64,000 bases of DNA from Klebsiella michiganensis (GCF_002925905.1 NZ_PRDB01000032.1:62001-126000), one strand, 5' to 3'. Counted from the stretch's first letter, positions 51,801 to 60,947 are shown. Made by a program: numbers and translations. The notes: generated from the sequence alone by a model not told the origin.

Positions 51801-54090
51801 GGTTCAGGGCTATGCCGGGGTGGGGAAAACCACGCAGTTCAAAGCTGTGATGAGCGCCATCAGCCTGCTGCCGGAAGAGACGCGCCCGCGCGTCATTGGT
51901 CTGGGGCCGACACACCGCGCCGTGGGCGAGATGCAGAGCGCCGGCGTCGACGCGCAGACGACCGCCTCATTCCTTCACGACACGCAGCTGCAGCAGCGCA
52001 ACGGCCAGACGCCGGATTTCAGCAACACGCTGTTCCTGCTCGATGAGAGCTCGATGGTCGGGCTGGCAGACACCGCGAAAGCGCTCTCCCTGATTGCGGC
52101 CGGGGGAGGCCGTGCCGTACTCAGCGGCGATACCGACCAGCTGCAGTCCATCGCGCCGGGCCAGCCGTTCCGTCTGATGCAACAGCGCAGCGCGGCTGAT
52201 GTGGCCATCATGAAAGAAATCGTGCGCCAGGTGCCTGAGCTGAGACCGGCGGTCTACAGCCTGATTGACCGGGATATCAGCCGTGCGCTGTCCACTATTG
52301 AGCAGGTCACGCCTGAGCAGGTGCCCAGAAAGGACGGCGCCTGGGTACCTGAAAACTCGGTCACAGAATTCACGCCGGCACAGGAGAAAGCGATACAGGA
52401 TGCGTTGAAGGAGGGTAAGGAAATACCGCCTGGCACGCCAGTGTCCCTTCATGATGCGATTGTGAAGGACTACACCGGGCGCACCCCGGCGGCGCAGGCG
52501 AGTACGCTCATCATCACGCATCTGAACGCAGACCGCCGGGCGCTCAACGGGCTCATCCATGATGCGCGTGTACAGAATGGCGAGGTCAGTAAAGAGGAGG
52601 TGACCCTGCCGGTACTGGTCACGAGCAATATCCGTGACGGTGAGCTGCGTAAGCTGTCCACCTGGTCAGAGCATCAGGGGGCAGTGGCTCTTCTGGATAA
52701 CACCTACCAGCGGATTGAGAGCGTCGATAAGGAGAACCAGCTCATCACCCTTAAGGACAATGAGGGTAACATTCGTCTTCTCTCTCCCCGGGAGGCCTCA
52801 GCGGAGGGCGTCACGCTCTATCGCCCGGAGCACATCACCGTCTCACAGGGTGACCGGATGCGCTTCAGCAAAAGCGACCCGGAGCGGGGTTACGTCGCCA
52901 ACAGCGTGTGGGAGGTGAAAACGGTCTCGGGTGACAGTGTCACGCTGTCTGACGGTAAAACCACCCGCACACTGAACCCGAAGGCCGATGAAGCGCAGCG
53001 CCACATCGACCTTGCCTACGCCATCACCGCCCACGGCGCGCAGGGGGCCAGCGAACCTTTCGCCATCGCACTCGAAGGCGTGGAAGGGCGCCGGAAAGCG
53101 CTGGTCAGCTTTGAGTCGGCCTACGTGGCGCTGTCGCGCATGAAACAGCACGCGCAGGTCTACACCGACAACCGGGAGGGCTGGACCACAGCGGTCAGCC
53201 GTTCTCAGGAGAAGGCCAGTGCGCATGACGTGCTCGAACCGCAGAACGCCCGGGCGGTGAAGAATGCCGGTCAGCTCTATGGTCGTGCACAGCCGCTGGA
53301 TGAAACCGCCGCAGGCCGCGCTGCCCTGCAACAGTCAGGTCTGGCCAGAGGCCGCTCTCCGGGTAAATTCATCTCACCCGGTAAAAAATACCCGCAGCCA
53401 CATGTGGCCCTGCCGGCATTCGATAAAAACGGCAAAGAGGCCGGTATCTGGCTCAGTCCGCTGACCGACAGGGACGGGCGGCTGGAGGCCATCGGGGGCG
53501 AGGGGCGGATTATGGGGGATGAAACGGCCCGGTTTGTCGCCCTGCAGAGCAGCCGCAACGGCGAAAGTCTGCTGGCCGGAAATATGGGCGAAGGCGTCAG
53601 GATTGCACGTGATAACCCCGACAGCGGGGTGGTTGTCCGGCTGGCCGGAGATGACCGCCCCTGGAACCCGGAGGCCATCACCGGCGGTCGCATCTGGGCT
53701 GATCCCCTGCCGAATCCTCCGCTCCCTGATACCGGTACTGACATCCCGCTCCCGCCGGAAGTGCTGGCACAGCGTGCTGCAGAAGAGGCACAGCGCCGGG
53801 AGATGGAAAAGCAGGCGGAACAGGCCACCCGGGAAGTAGCCGGGGAGGAGAAGAAAGCGGGCGAGCCAGGCGAGCGGATAAAAGAGGTTATCGGGGACGT
53901 GATTCGCGGTCTGGAACGTGACCGCCCGGGCGAAGAGAAAACACGGCTGCCGGATGACCCACAGACGCGACGCCAGGAGGCCGCGATACAGCAGGTCGCC
54001 TCAGAGAGTCTGCAGCGCGAGCGTCTGCAGCAGATGGAGCGGGACATGGTGCGCGACCTGAACCGGGAGAAAACCCTCGGCGGCGACTGA
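48829..54090 (+). CDS. traI: TraI, relaxase-helicase
   Basis: 1753 residues (F 1756). Relaxase domain with Tyr16/17 and Tyr23/24 in SNYYTDKDNYYVIG and the metal-binding HTHAV motif near residue 157-161. Inactive RecD-like and active helicase domains follow: Walker A VQGYAGVGKTTQ near 990 and LFLLDESSM near 1066, then YVALSRMKQHAQVYTDN near 1430. The C-terminus ends LQQMERDMVRDLNREK. It nicks oriT at nic and unwinds the strand. Confidence 0.97.
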   Translation: MMSIGSVKSAGSASNYYTDKDNYYVIGSMEERWQGKGAEALGLDGKAVDKAVFTELLKGKLPDGSDLTRMQDGANKHRPGYDLTFSAPKSVSVMAMLGGDKRLIDAHNQAVTVAVKQLETLAATRVMTDGKSETVLTGNLIVAKFNHDTNRNQEPQLHTHAVVINATQNGDKWQSLGTDTVGKTGFIENVYANQTAFGKLYREALKPLVEKLGYETKVVGKHGMWEMKDVPVEAFSTRSQELREAAGPDASLKSRDVAALDTRKSKEAIDPAEKMVEWMNTLKETGFDIRGYREAADAHAAELARAPVAPEKTDGPDITDVVTRAIAGLSDRKVQFTYADVLARTVGQLEAKPGVFELARTGIDAAIEREQLIPLDREKGLFTSNIHVLDELSVKALSQEIQRQNHVSVTPDAGVVREKPFSDAVSVLAQDRPAMGIVAGQGGAAGQRERVAELTLMAREQGRDVHILAADNRSREFLAGDARLAGETVTGKSALQDGTAFIPGGTLIVDQAEKLSLKETISLLDGAMRHNVQVLLSDSGKRSGTGSALTVLKDSGVNTYRWQGGKQATADIISEPDKSARYSRLAQEFAASVREGQESVAQISGTREQNVLNNVIRDTLKNEGALGNRDMAVTALTPVWLDSKSRGVRDFYREGMVMERWDPEARKHDRFVIDRVTASSNMLTLKDREGERLDLKVSAVDSQWTLFRTDKLPVAEGERLAVLGKIPDTRLKGGESVTVLKAEAGQLTVQRPGQKTTQTLPVGSSPFDGIKVGHGWVESPGRSVSETATVFASVTQRELDNATLNQLAQSGNHIRLYSAQDAARTTEKLARHTAFSVVSEQLKARSGEADLEAAIAQQKAGLHTPAEQAVHLSIPLLESNSLTFTRPQLLAAALETGDGKVPMKDIEATIQAQIKAGSLLNVPVASGHGNDLLISRQTWDAEKSVLTRVLEGKDAVAPLMGRVPGSLMTDLTAGQRAATRMILETPDRFTVVQGYAGVGKTTQFKAVMSAISLLPEETRPRVIGLGPTHRAVGEMQSAGVDAQTTASFLHDTQLQQRNGQTPDFSNTLFLLDESSMVGLADTAKALSLIAAGGGRAVLSGDTDQLQSIAPGQPFRLMQQRSAADVAIMKEIVRQVPELRPAVYSLIDRDISRALSTIEQVTPEQVPRKDGAWVPENSVTEFTPAQEKAIQDALKEGKEIPPGTPVSLHDAIVKDYTGRTPAAQASTLIITHLNADRRALNGLIHDARVQNGEVSKEEVTLPVLVTSNIRDGELRKLSTWSEHQGAVALLDNTYQRIESVDKENQLITLKDNEGNIRLLSPREASAEGVTLYRPEHITVSQGDRMRFSKSDPERGYVANSVWEVKTVSGDSVTLSDGKTTRTLNPKADEAQRHIDLAYAITAHGAQGASEPFAIALEGVEGRRKALVSFESAYVALSRMKQHAQVYTDNREGWTTAVSRSQEKASAHDVLEPQNARAVKNAGQLYGRAQPLDETAAGRAALQQSGLARGRSPGKFISPGKKYPQPHVALPAFDKNGKEAGIWLSPLTDRDGRLEAIGGEGRIMGDETARFVALQSSRNGESLLAGNMGEGVRIARDNPDSGVVVRLAGDDRPWNPEAITGGRIWADPLPNPPLPDTGTDIPLPPEVLAQRAAEEAQRREMEKQAEQATREVAGEEKKAGEPGERIKEVIGDVIRGLERDRPGEEKTRLPDDPQTRRQEAAIQQVASESLQRERLQQMERDMVRDLNREKTLGGD

Positions 54091-54145
54091 CGCGCCTGCA
54101 GTTTTTGTCAGGCACAGCAATATCAGGGATAAAAAGGGAATAACG

Positions 54146-54871
54146 ATGACAACACATGTAATACGCGTCAGCGCCGCAGACCGCTGGCTTAAGGCTCTGC
54201 TGGCCTGGACGCCCGGGCAGACAGATATCATCAAAACGGTGGCGCTGGTTCTGATGGTTATTGACCACACGGGACTCCTGCTGACCCATAACAACGAGCT
54301 CATGCGCCTGCTGGGGCGGGGCTGCTTTCCGCTGTTCGGTCTGGTCTGGGGGATGAATCTGGCCCGGCACGCGGATATCCGCCAGTCGCAGCTGAACAGC
54401 CTCTGGGGCTGGGCGCTGGTCGCCCAGGTGCCGTTCATGCTCATCGGATATCCGTGGTACGCAGGGAATATCCTGTTCGCCTTTGCCGTCACCGGTCAGG
54501 CGCTGCGGTGGTTCAGCCTGCCGTTCTGGCGTTACACCTTCGCCGCCATGGCCATCGTTGCCGTCTGGATACCGTTCTCCTGTGGCAGCTACGGCATGGC
54601 CGGGGTGGCCATGCTCACCGTCAGCTGGCTGCTCTGCCGCGCACAGACTTCGCGGGAGCGACTCGGGTGCGGGGTGTTGTGGGCCATCATGGTGTTACTG
54701 ATGAACCCGAATGACGCCGGTGAATCACTGGCCGGGCTGGCCATAGCGATTCTCGTATTAATGGTGTGTTCATCGGTCGGAGGGGAGATTAAACGGTTCT
54801 GGCCACGGCATTTCTTTGTGATGTTCTATGCCGTGCACCTGGCGGTGCTGGGGATAGTGGCGACGATGTAA
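54146..54871 (+). CDS. traX: TraX, pilin N-acetyltransferase
   Basis: 241 residues (F 248), about seven to eight membrane helices, beginning with the TraX block KTVALVLMVIDHTGLLL and RLLGRGCFPLFGLVWGMNLA. It acetylates the first residue of mature pilin. AAGGGA before the ATG. The inverted repeat CCCGGA-GGTCA-TCCGGG follows the stop. Confidence 0.93.
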   Translation: MTTHVIRVSAADRWLKALLAWTPGQTDIIKTVALVLMVIDHTGLLLTHNNELMRLLGRGCFPLFGLVWGMNLARHADIRQSQLNSLWGWALVAQVPFMLIGYPWYAGNILFAFAVTGQALRWFSLPFWRYTFAAMAIVAVWIPFSCGSYGMAGVAMLTVSWLLCRAQTSRERLGCGVLWAIMVLLMNPNDAGESLAGLAIAILVLMVCSSVGGEIKRFWPRHFFVMFYAVHLAVLGIVATM

Positions 54872-55018
54872 AAAATCCCGGAGGTCATCCGGGAAATGAC
54901 ATGGTGTCCAAACGCGTTACAAACGGAACCACCGCCCTTATTTCTCAGGAACAGGAAAGGGCGATGCCGTTCAGGTATAGTAACCTTTATTATCTGAACT
55001 GAACTATAGGCAATTGTT

Positions 55019-55609
55019 ATGGCAGAAGAAAAACGCCCTGTACTGAGCCTCAAACGAAAGCCTGCGGCGGAAAGCACAGGAACGGATGTCACAAGCACAC
55101 CGGGCGTCGTTCGCCGCAAAAAAGTCGTGGTGGTCTCGACGCCGCCCGCCTGGAAGGTCAAGAAAGAGAAGCTGGAGCAGGCGAAAAAGACTGCCGAAGC
55201 CGCTGCACGCCAGACAGCAGAAGAAGCGGTGAAAGCAGCAAAGACTCCGCCTCCTGTTCGTTATCTTCAGCTGCTGCCGCCGGAGCAGGCTATCATGACC
55301 CTGAAGGCGTTCTGGCCGCAGCTGTTTGAGGGTAACGCCCCGCGCCTGCTGGCAACCGGGATGCGTGAACAGCTGTTTGCCGATATCGCGGAGCGCGACC
55401 TGCCGCTGTCGCATAAGCAGGTGATTAAGTGCCTGAAAAGCCTGACCCGGTCGGCGGGTTATCTGTCCCGGATGCGGGAAGGTACCTCCCGCTATGACCT
55501 GCAGGGAAATATTGTGGCCACCGTTACAGCCGATGAAGCGAAGTACGCCGGTGAGCGTATGATGAAAGAGCTGCTGCGGGCTGAACGAAAGATGAGTCAG
55601 ACCCTTTAA
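55019..55609 (+). CDS. finO: FinO, RNA chaperone of fertility inhibition
   Basis: 196 residues of the ProQ/FinO family: start MAEEKRPVLSLKRK, basic helical N-terminus (VVVSTPPAWKVKKEKLEQAKK), FinO fold with ALRxFWP-like MTLKAFWPQLFEGNAPRLLATG and LSHKQVIKCLKSLTRS. It protects FinP from RNase E and promotes its pairing with traJ mRNA. The gene is intact, unlike in F, so transfer should be repressed. Confidence 0.95.
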   Translation: MAEEKRPVLSLKRKPAAESTGTDVTSTPGVVRRKKVVVVSTPPAWKVKKEKLEQAKKTAEAAARQTAEEAVKAAKTPPPVRYLQLLPPEQAIMTLKAFWPQLFEGNAPRLLATGMREQLFADIAERDLPLSHKQVIKCLKSLTRSAGYLSRMREGTSRYDLQGNIVATVTADEAKYAGERMMKELLRAERKMSQTL

Positions 55610-55776
55610 TTATATTTACCCATTTCTGATAAATATACCCGGGAATCCTCAGCTAATAGATGTAACGAAAATTAGCTGAGGGTATGCCTGAAATAGCAAC
55701 AGGTATTCATTTAATATTTTGCCGCATTACAGGCTGCGGCATCATGACTGTCCGTGCTGACAGATTCTGGATGATG

Positions 55777-56373
55777 ATGACTGAAAAAATTATTGCTCTC
55801 GTAGATTATGAAAATATTGGTACACTTGAAAGTATCAGTCTGTCCCGTTATGAACGTCTTATTTTATTTACCGGGCCTCAGCAGGAGTTTATACGTTTTC
55901 CAGCTGTAACGTATGCAGGTGATATATCGGTAAGCGTATTCCAGGTTGCGAATGTGTCAAAAAATAATGTGGACTTCCATCTGGTGTTTGAACTGGGAAG
56001 ACTTAGCGCGACTGCACCGGAAGAGACGATATTTCATATTATCTCGAATGATAAAGGCTATGATGGTGTGATTGACGCGCTATGCAGGGCAGGGAGACGA
56101 TGTTGCCGTATATCATTACCGTACTCTGCAGAGAAGCCGAAGACGGCACCTGTGGTAATCAGTAACGATGAAGTACTGCGCCTGACCGATAAAGTCCAGT
56201 CATTAAGTAAAAAATCTGCGGGGAACCGCCCCGCGAATACTTCATCCCTGATGAATTATATTAAATCCCTGTCCGGTAATACAAAAGGCATGGCGCTTTA
56301 TGGGCGCGTTAAGGAGGAATTAATCAGGCGTGGTGTGATTGCCGTGTATGAGAAAACAGTGGTCTGGCGATAA
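55777..56373 (+). CDS. PIN/NYN-like nuclease-fold protein after finO
   Basis: About 198 residues from the ATG at 55777 (MTEKIIALVDYENIG); two adjacent ATGs and upstream in-frame codons to 55684 are possible, but similarity logic begins here. The start ALVDYENIG with acidic residues, then ERLILFTGPQQEF, NNVDFHLVFELGRLS and IISNDKGYDGVIDAL, is the typical layout of PIN-like/NYN RNA-nuclease domains (conserved Asp5-like, Asp in VDFHL, Asp in SNDKGYD). A C-terminal OST-HTH-like tail follows. F-like plasmids have a gene of this type between finO and rep. Substrate unknown. Confidence 0.65.
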   Translation: MTEKIIALVDYENIGTLESISLSRYERLILFTGPQQEFIRFPAVTYAGDISVSVFQVANVSKNNVDFHLVFELGRLSATAPEETIFHIISNDKGYDGVIDALCRAGRRCCRISLPYSAEKPKTAPVVISNDEVLRLTDKVQSLSKKSAGNRPANTSSLMNYIKSLSGNTKGMALYGRVKEELIRRGVIAVYEKTVVWR

Positions 56374-56421
56374 TAAAAGTAAGACGGCTGGAATGTTATT
56401 TTCATCTGAAAAGGAATCAAT

Positions 56422-56577
56422 ATGTTCAGATATTTTATTCTGCGCGCAGAGCAACAGTTATTCTGTTATTTAGAGGATTACCGAATGCCTTCAGCCGCGC
56501 CTTGCTTGTCAGGCTGCCGGCAGAGGCATGGTGCATCAGGCGAGGGACAGAGCGGTGAAAGAAGTGATTGGGAATAA
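56422..56577 (+). CDS. Short reading frame in the finO-rep junction (possible yigA)
   Basis: 51 codons, MFRYFILRAEQQLFCYLEDY, with AAAAGGAA eight bases upstream of the ATG. F-like plasmids have a small gene (yigA) near here. No motif; translation not certain. Confidence 0.35.
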   Translation: MFRYFILRAEQQLFCYLEDYRMPSAAPCLSGCRQRHGASGEGQSGERSDWE

Positions 56578-56601
56578 ATCGAAAATTCAGGGAGGTGACG
56601 T

Positions 56602-57252
56602 GTGGCGAAATTCTTAATATTGGGTGGTGCGGTGGCTATTTTTCTCGGTCTGGTCTGTCTGCTGGGACTTATTCTGAAAAGAAGGGGGACGGGTGAACCT
56701 TCTCCCTCTTTACAGGCACTCAAAGAGGCCGGTTTTCAGCCTTCCGAAGCTGAGAGTCTGCTGTGTCGTCAGCACCTCTGGGAAGGCAACAAAGTTCTGC
56801 TGACGGCAAAGGAACAGCGTTTTTTTACCGCATTATTAAGTGTGGTTAACCGCGACCGCTGGTTGCTGTGTCCACAGGTGAGAGTGGCAGACCTCGCCAC
56901 ACTTTCCCCGCGAATAAAACAACGTTCAAGGATGTGGTGGAAGTTATTCAGTATGGCATCACAGTGGCACTGCGATGTGGTAGTGATTGAAAGCGGTACA
57001 TTCGAGATTGTTGCGGCAATTGAGCTTGATGATGCCTCGCATCTGAAAAAGCACCGCATCCGGCGCGATATTCTTCTGGAAGAGATACTGAAACAGTCGG
57101 GGATTCCCCTGCTGCGGGGATGGAACTCAGACAAGCTGGTCGAAAAGGTCAGTGAATTCCTGACAAACAGGATGGAAGAAAAGACGGCAGCACCAGCAGA
57201 CGTTACGGAAACAGCAACCGGCCAGACAGAGCACAAGGAGAGCAAAAAATGA
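56602..57252 (+). CDS. DUF2726-family membrane-anchored protein
   Basis: 216 residues from GTG at 56602 (GGAGGTGAC upstream). One N-terminal helix (FLILGGAVAIFLGLVCLLGLI), then a DUF2726 domain: LLTAKEQRFFTALLSVV, CPQVRVADLATL, WHCDVVVIESGTFEIVAAIELDDASH and RRDILLEEILKQSGIPLLR. The D...(x)n ELDD pattern resembles PD-(D/E)XK nuclease cores. Conserved between finO and rep in F-like plasmids. ATGA overlap with the next gene. Confidence 0.75.
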   Translation: MAKFLILGGAVAIFLGLVCLLGLILKRRGTGEPSPSLQALKEAGFQPSEAESLLCRQHLWEGNKVLLTAKEQRFFTALLSVVNRDRWLLCPQVRVADLATLSPRIKQRSRMWWKLFSMASQWHCDVVVIESGTFEIVAAIELDDASHLKKHRIRRDILLEEILKQSGIPLLRGWNSDKLVEKVSEFLTNRMEEKTAAPADVTETATGQTEHKESKK

Positions 57253-57557
57253 TTATCGCCGCCGAAGTAAAACGTGATGAACAGGGGGACTGGACGCATC
57301 CTGCGCTGGCGCGCAGCGGCTGCGAAACCCCGGCAGAATTCCGCTACTGGCTGAAAACCCACGGACTGCTGTGCTTCGTGATGACAATGCGCGATGAAGC
57401 GCCTGAAGCGTTTGCTGACGGATTAACTGATGAAGCCCCGGATGCCCGTGGCTGGATACCGGAGCTGCCGGATGAGGATGGCTGGTTCCTGGGCTCTGTC
57501 CACGCGACCTGCGACGGTCCGGTCTGCTACTGGTTCCGACAGACCACAAAAGCCTGA
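57249..57557 (+). CDS. Small conserved hypothetical protein
   Basis: 102 residues, soluble, acidic and Trp-rich, with DARGWIPELPDEDGWFLGSVHATCDGPVCYW. It starts within the stop of the DUF2726 gene. No domain recognised. Conserved position before the PLD-family nuclease gene. Confidence 0.6.
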   Translation: MIIAAEVKRDEQGDWTHPALARSGCETPAEFRYWLKTHGLLCFVMTMRDEAPEAFADGLTDEAPDARGWIPELPDEDGWFLGSVHATCDGPVCYWFRQTTKA

Positions 57558-57654
57558 CGCCTCCGCATGGCGTCGTTGTCCAACCCCGGAGACGGGGAAA
57601 AACCAGTTTCCCCCGCCCCCGGCGTTTCTGAATACATCCAGTGAAGGAAATACT

Positions 57655-58212
57655 GTGAAAATAAATCGTACTCTCCGCAGATGGTGTCTGCCCGGGCTGG
57701 TCAGCCTGAGCCTGTGCGCACCCTTACCGGCCGTTTATGCCGCGAACATCGAGACCGGGTTTTCCCCGGAAGGGACAGCCCTGCAGCTGGTTCTGAAAAC
57801 CATTACGACCGCAGAACAGGAAATCCGGCTGATGGGGTATTCCTTCACGTCTCCGGATGTGGCCGGTGCGCTTGTCAGAGCCAGACAGCGGGGCGTGGAT
57901 GTGAAAGTTGTTCTGGACCACAAAGCCAATACCGGCGAGCGCAACAAAGCCAGCCGGGCCGCCATGAATCTGCTGGTCAGCGCGGGTATTCCTGTCCGGA
58001 CAGTGGATACCTATAAGATCCTACACGACAAAGTGATCATCGCTGACGGGCGTAATACGGAGGTCGGTTCGTTCAACTTCAGTCGGGCTGCTGACCGTTC
58101 GAATTCAGAGAACGTGCTGGTCGTGTGGGATGACCCTGTTGTAGCCCAAAGCTATCTGCAGCACTGGTCATCCCGCTGGTCGAAGGGAACGGACTGGAAA
58201 CAGACGTACTGA
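57655..58212 (+). CDS. PLD-family exported endonuclease (Nuc-like)
   Basis: 185 residues from GTG at 57655 with AAGGAAA upstream. Signal peptide (LVSLSLCAPLPAVYAANIE). One HKD motif, ILHDKVIIADGRNTEVGSFNFS near residues 120-141, as in Nuc of pKM101 and phospholipase-D-type nucleases that work as dimers. Probably a periplasmic DNase. Located upstream of the replicon as in other F-like plasmids. Confidence 0.85.
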   Translation: MKINRTLRRWCLPGLVSLSLCAPLPAVYAANIETGFSPEGTALQLVLKTITTAEQEIRLMGYSFTSPDVAGALVRARQRGVDVKVVLDHKANTGERNKASRAAMNLLVSAGIPVRTVDTYKILHDKVIIADGRNTEVGSFNFSRAADRSNSENVLVVWDDPVVAQSYLQHWSSRWSKGTDWKQTY

Positions 58213-58342
58213 CACTGCCATAAACAATCCCCGGACGTAAACCGTGCGCCAACGCGGGTTACGTTCATAAAGTAAGTCGCTGATTTAAATATTCTGTAGT
58301 ATTCTCTGCAAAGATCCAGATTTGATCCTTGAGGAGGCAGAG

Positions 58343-58600
58343 ATGTCGCAGATCGAAAATGCAGTAACTTCCTCATCGAAAGCAAAGCGTCAGTATCGTA
58401 AAGGTAACCCTCTTACCGATGCTGAGAAACAAAGACAGTCAGTAGCTCGTAAAAGAGCCTTACTCAAAGAGGTAAAAGTTTTTCTTGAGCCACGACTTAA
58501 AGGATATCTTTTGAGTATGTGTGAACAGGATGGACTTACCCAAGCTGAGGTTTTGACTGCTTTAATCGAAAGTGAAGCACAGAAACGAAAAATTAGCTGA
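58343..58600 (+). CDS. copB: CopB/RepA2, replication repressor
   Basis: 85 residues from ATG 58343 with GAGGAGG upstream. MSQIENAVTSS, TDAEKQRQSVARKRAL and DGLTQAEVLTALI match IncFII RepA2/CopB. It represses the repA1 promoter. A -10-like TAGTATTCT lies about 50 bp upstream of the start. Confidence 0.9.
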   Translation: MSQIENAVTSSSKAKRQYRKGNPLTDAEKQRQSVARKRALLKEVKVFLEPRLKGYLLSMCEQDGLTQAEVLTALIESEAQKRKIS

Positions 58601-58731
58601 TGGGCTTACTTTCTTGAGTGTTTTATTTTTAGATGCTAGATTACTGTCGTTTAAAGAATTTTGATGGCTGGCCACGCCGTAAGGTGGCAGGGAACTGGTT
58701 CTGATGAGGTGTCTACCCGGGACCAGAAAAG

Positions 58732-58818
58732 CAAAAACCCCGATAATCTTCAGCAGGTTTGGCGACTAGAAGAAGATTAACGGGGCCTACTTAAACTGTA
58801 TAGAAGCTGTTGCTCTAT
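58732..58818 (-). ncRNA. copA: CopA antisense RNA
   Basis: On the minus strand, GAAGCTATACAG-like start, then GGCCCCGTTAATCTTC - loop - GAAGATTATCGGGG followed by TTTTTGC, the stem-loop II and terminator of CopA/inc RNA. The complementary + strand is CopT in the repA leader. It sets copy number and incompatibility. Ends by analogy to R1. Confidence 0.85.
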
Positions 58819-58835
58819 GCAGGGAGTATAGTTTT

Positions 58836-58913
58836 ATGCTCAGAAAAGTTCAATACCTGTTTCTGTGCCATTTACTCCTTCCGTGCAACATAAGCGCGGG
58901 AAGGTGTGACTGA
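58836..58913 (+). CDS. tap: Tap leader peptide
   Basis: 25 codons, [20 protein letters not shown]..., nearly the same as Tap of R1. Its stop (58911-58913) overlaps the repA1 start region; translation of tap is needed for repA1 translation and is blocked by CopA. Confidence 0.9.
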   Translation: MLRKVQYLFLCHLLLPCNISAGRCD

Positions 58914-59769
58914 CGTTCAGACGCTGTTCTCACATTACCGGCAGGTCAAAAACCCGAATCCGGTGTTCACGCCGCGTGAAGGAAAGAAGACGCTGCCGTT
59001 CTGTCGTAAGCTGATGGCGAAAGCCGAAGGCTTCACGTCCTGTTTTGATTTTTCCGTTCATGTTGCTTTTGCCCGTTCGCTGGGTAAGCGTCACCGGATG
59101 CCACCGCTGCTGCGCCGGCGTGCTATCGATGCGCTGCTGCAGGGATTGTGCTTTCATTACGACCCGCTGGCCAACCGGGTACAGCGCTCCATCACCAATC
59201 TGGCCATCGAGTGCGGGCTGGCGACCGAGTCGAAGGGCGGCAATCTGTCTATTACCCGCGCCACAAGGGCGCTAAAGTTTATGGCGGAGCTGGGGCTGAT
59301 TACGTACCAGACCGAATATGACCCGCAGATTGGCTGCAACATCCCGACAGATATCACGTTCACCCCGGCCCTGTTCTCCGCACTGGATGTTTCTGACGTG
59401 GCAGTGCTGGCTGCGCGCCGCAGCCGCGTGGAGTGGGAAAATCTGCAGCGTAAAAAGCAGAGCCTGCTGCCGCTGGAAATGGATGAGCTGATAGCGAAGG
59501 CCTGGCGCTTTGTGCGTGAGCGGTTTCGCAGCTATCAGTCCGAACGTAAATCACATGGCCTGAAACGCGCCCGTGCGCGCCGTGATGCGGACAGAACGCG
59601 CCAGGATATCGTGACGCTGGTGAAGCAGCAGCTGACGCGTGAGTACGCCAGCGGTCGCTTTATCGGTGGTCTCGATGCCATGAAGCGGGAGCTTGAGCGG
59701 CGTGTGAAAGAGCGCATGCTGATGTCGCGCGGCAACAACTACACGCGGCTGGCCACAGTCCCGATATAA
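58906..59769 (+). CDS. repA: RepA1, IncFII-type initiator
   Basis: 287 residues from GTG at 58906, inside the end of tap. The family core is plain: [49 protein letters not shown] and [13 protein letters not shown]. The basic C-terminus has [20 protein letters not shown]. Differences from R1 RepA (for example MTDVQTLF and the ALDV region) point to a Klebsiella/Enterobacter-type FII replicon. Confidence 0.95.
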   Translation: MTDVQTLFSHYRQVKNPNPVFTPREGKKTLPFCRKLMAKAEGFTSCFDFSVHVAFARSLGKRHRMPPLLRRRAIDALLQGLCFHYDPLANRVQRSITNLAIECGLATESKGGNLSITRATRALKFMAELGLITYQTEYDPQIGCNIPTDITFTPALFSALDVSDVAVLAARRSRVEWENLQRKKQSLLPLEMDELIAKAWRFVRERFRSYQSERKSHGLKRARARRDADRTRQDIVTLVKQQLTREYASGRFIGGLDAMKRELERRVKERMLMSRGNNYTRLATVPI

Positions 59770-60110
59770 CCCTCACCCCGAAAAAAATCCGGCCGGCGCC
59801 GGAGGTATTCGCACGTCTGCAGTCCGCCACTGATTATTATCTGACCAACCGTATCCTTTCGCCCGTCAGAATCCCGGGCTTCCCTGCGCAAATATGGCCA
59901 GAAAATTTATCACCTGCGTCACTTTTGGTCGCTGAATTCAGTTATCCACCAATAACTGCAAGGGACTTTTCCATAAGGTTACAACCGTAATGCCTACAGA
60001 GCGCCAGTCGGTGACGTTTCAGAGTGCGTGGTTCCCTTTAAACATCTGCTCTGTACTTCTTTTAAATACATAATCTTTATCTCTTATAAATACATAACCT
60101 GTTCGTCGCC
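59770..60110. other. oriR: Replication origin oriR (IncFII type) with CIS
   Basis: After repA1 about 170 bp of CIS-like sequence leads to a DnaA box, TTATCCACC (59942-59950). Next are a CAAGGGACTTTTCC-type RepA region and AT-rich repeats (TAAATACATAA at 60063-60073 and 60087-60097) that could melt. The order follows R1 oriR. Confidence 0.7.
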
Positions 60111-60947
60111 TGCCCTGTGGACAGGCTCATGAAAATGACCGCCCTTGCAGCGGACTGACGTCCGCGCCGGTTCGGAATACCAGAAGTACCTCCCGCCGCC
60201 ATGCGGCGGGCATATCGGCAACACCTCACTGGTTAGTTACAGCATCCGGGTGAATCCCCTGCAAACGGCATCAGTGCCGTCCTCATCAACGCATTAACCA
60301 CAACACAAAAGCAGAAACCTCGCCTCTCACCACCGGAGAACGCTGACGCTTCAGTTGCTCCTGTGCCCACCTGACCGCCACTGAAAAGCGGCGCCCCACC
60401 CCGGCCAACGGCCGGGGTAATGCATCGCTTTAAAATGGCGGATGTTGTAACTAGATTTTGTCGTAGCTGTGAGTGGTGTGGCTTTGGGTTCTGGTGTACA
60501 CGCTCGTAAGCGGCCCTCACGGCCCGCTAACGCGGAGATACGCCCCGACTGCGGCTCTCGCCTTGTCGTGACCACTCCGACCGCGCACAGAGGCTTCTGT
60601 ATCGTTTTTAGCGGAGTTGTTTTGGGCTTAGCAGGAAGGGGGATTATTACGGCTGAAGCCGTAATGCTTTTTTCGTCCTCGCTTCGCTGCGGGAGTCTCC
60701 GGCGCGTAGCGCCTCCCATGCGCTGGCGCGCATCTTAAAACCGTCCCCGGCGTACCCTGAACGTGACGTGTGCTAACGCTGGACTGAGAAGCCTGTACGA
60801 CAATTCCAGAAATCTATTGTTGGTTAATTGTTAAAAAATCGGTGACGTTTTCTGTTCGGAATCATGAATTATTCGATGTCAGAGTCCGGATAGCGAGCTT
60901 ATCCATGTAAAATACGAGCCCGGAGCTGAACGGAAACAGAGCAGATA
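60111..60947. other. Non-coding region downstream of oriR
   Basis: GC-rich sequence with several inverted repeats (for example CCGCCGCCATGCGGCGGG near 60198-60215, CCCCGGCCAACGGCCGGGG near 60400-60419, ATTACGGCTGAAGCCGTAAT near 60645-60665). It corresponds to the region after IncFII origins where a doubtful repA4 is annotated. Apart from that frame I see no supported gene. Confidence 0.55.
60469..60738 (+). CDS. Possible RepA4-like reading frame (doubtful)
   Basis: 89 codons, MSGVALGSGVHARKRPSRPA..., in the place where R1/R100 maps show repA4. It is basic and has no clear ribosome site. The same inverted repeats that shape the region cross it, so it may be non-coding; I list it only for comparison. 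Confidence 0.3.
   Translation: MSGVALGSGVHARKRPSRPANAEIRPDCGSRLVVTTPTAHRGFCIVFSGVVLGLAGRGIITAEAVMLFSSSLRCGSLRRVAPPMRWRAS

Noticed and set aside
54872..54896. Hairpin after traX as the terminator of the tra operon
   Set aside because: The T-run lies on the minus-strand side; on the + strand it is followed by AAATGAC, so it would be a poor terminator for tra mRNA.
60233..60719. Minus-strand frames of 95 and 122 codons downstream of oriR
   Set aside because: Region is rich in inverted repeats, the frames lack ribosome sites and match no family I know.
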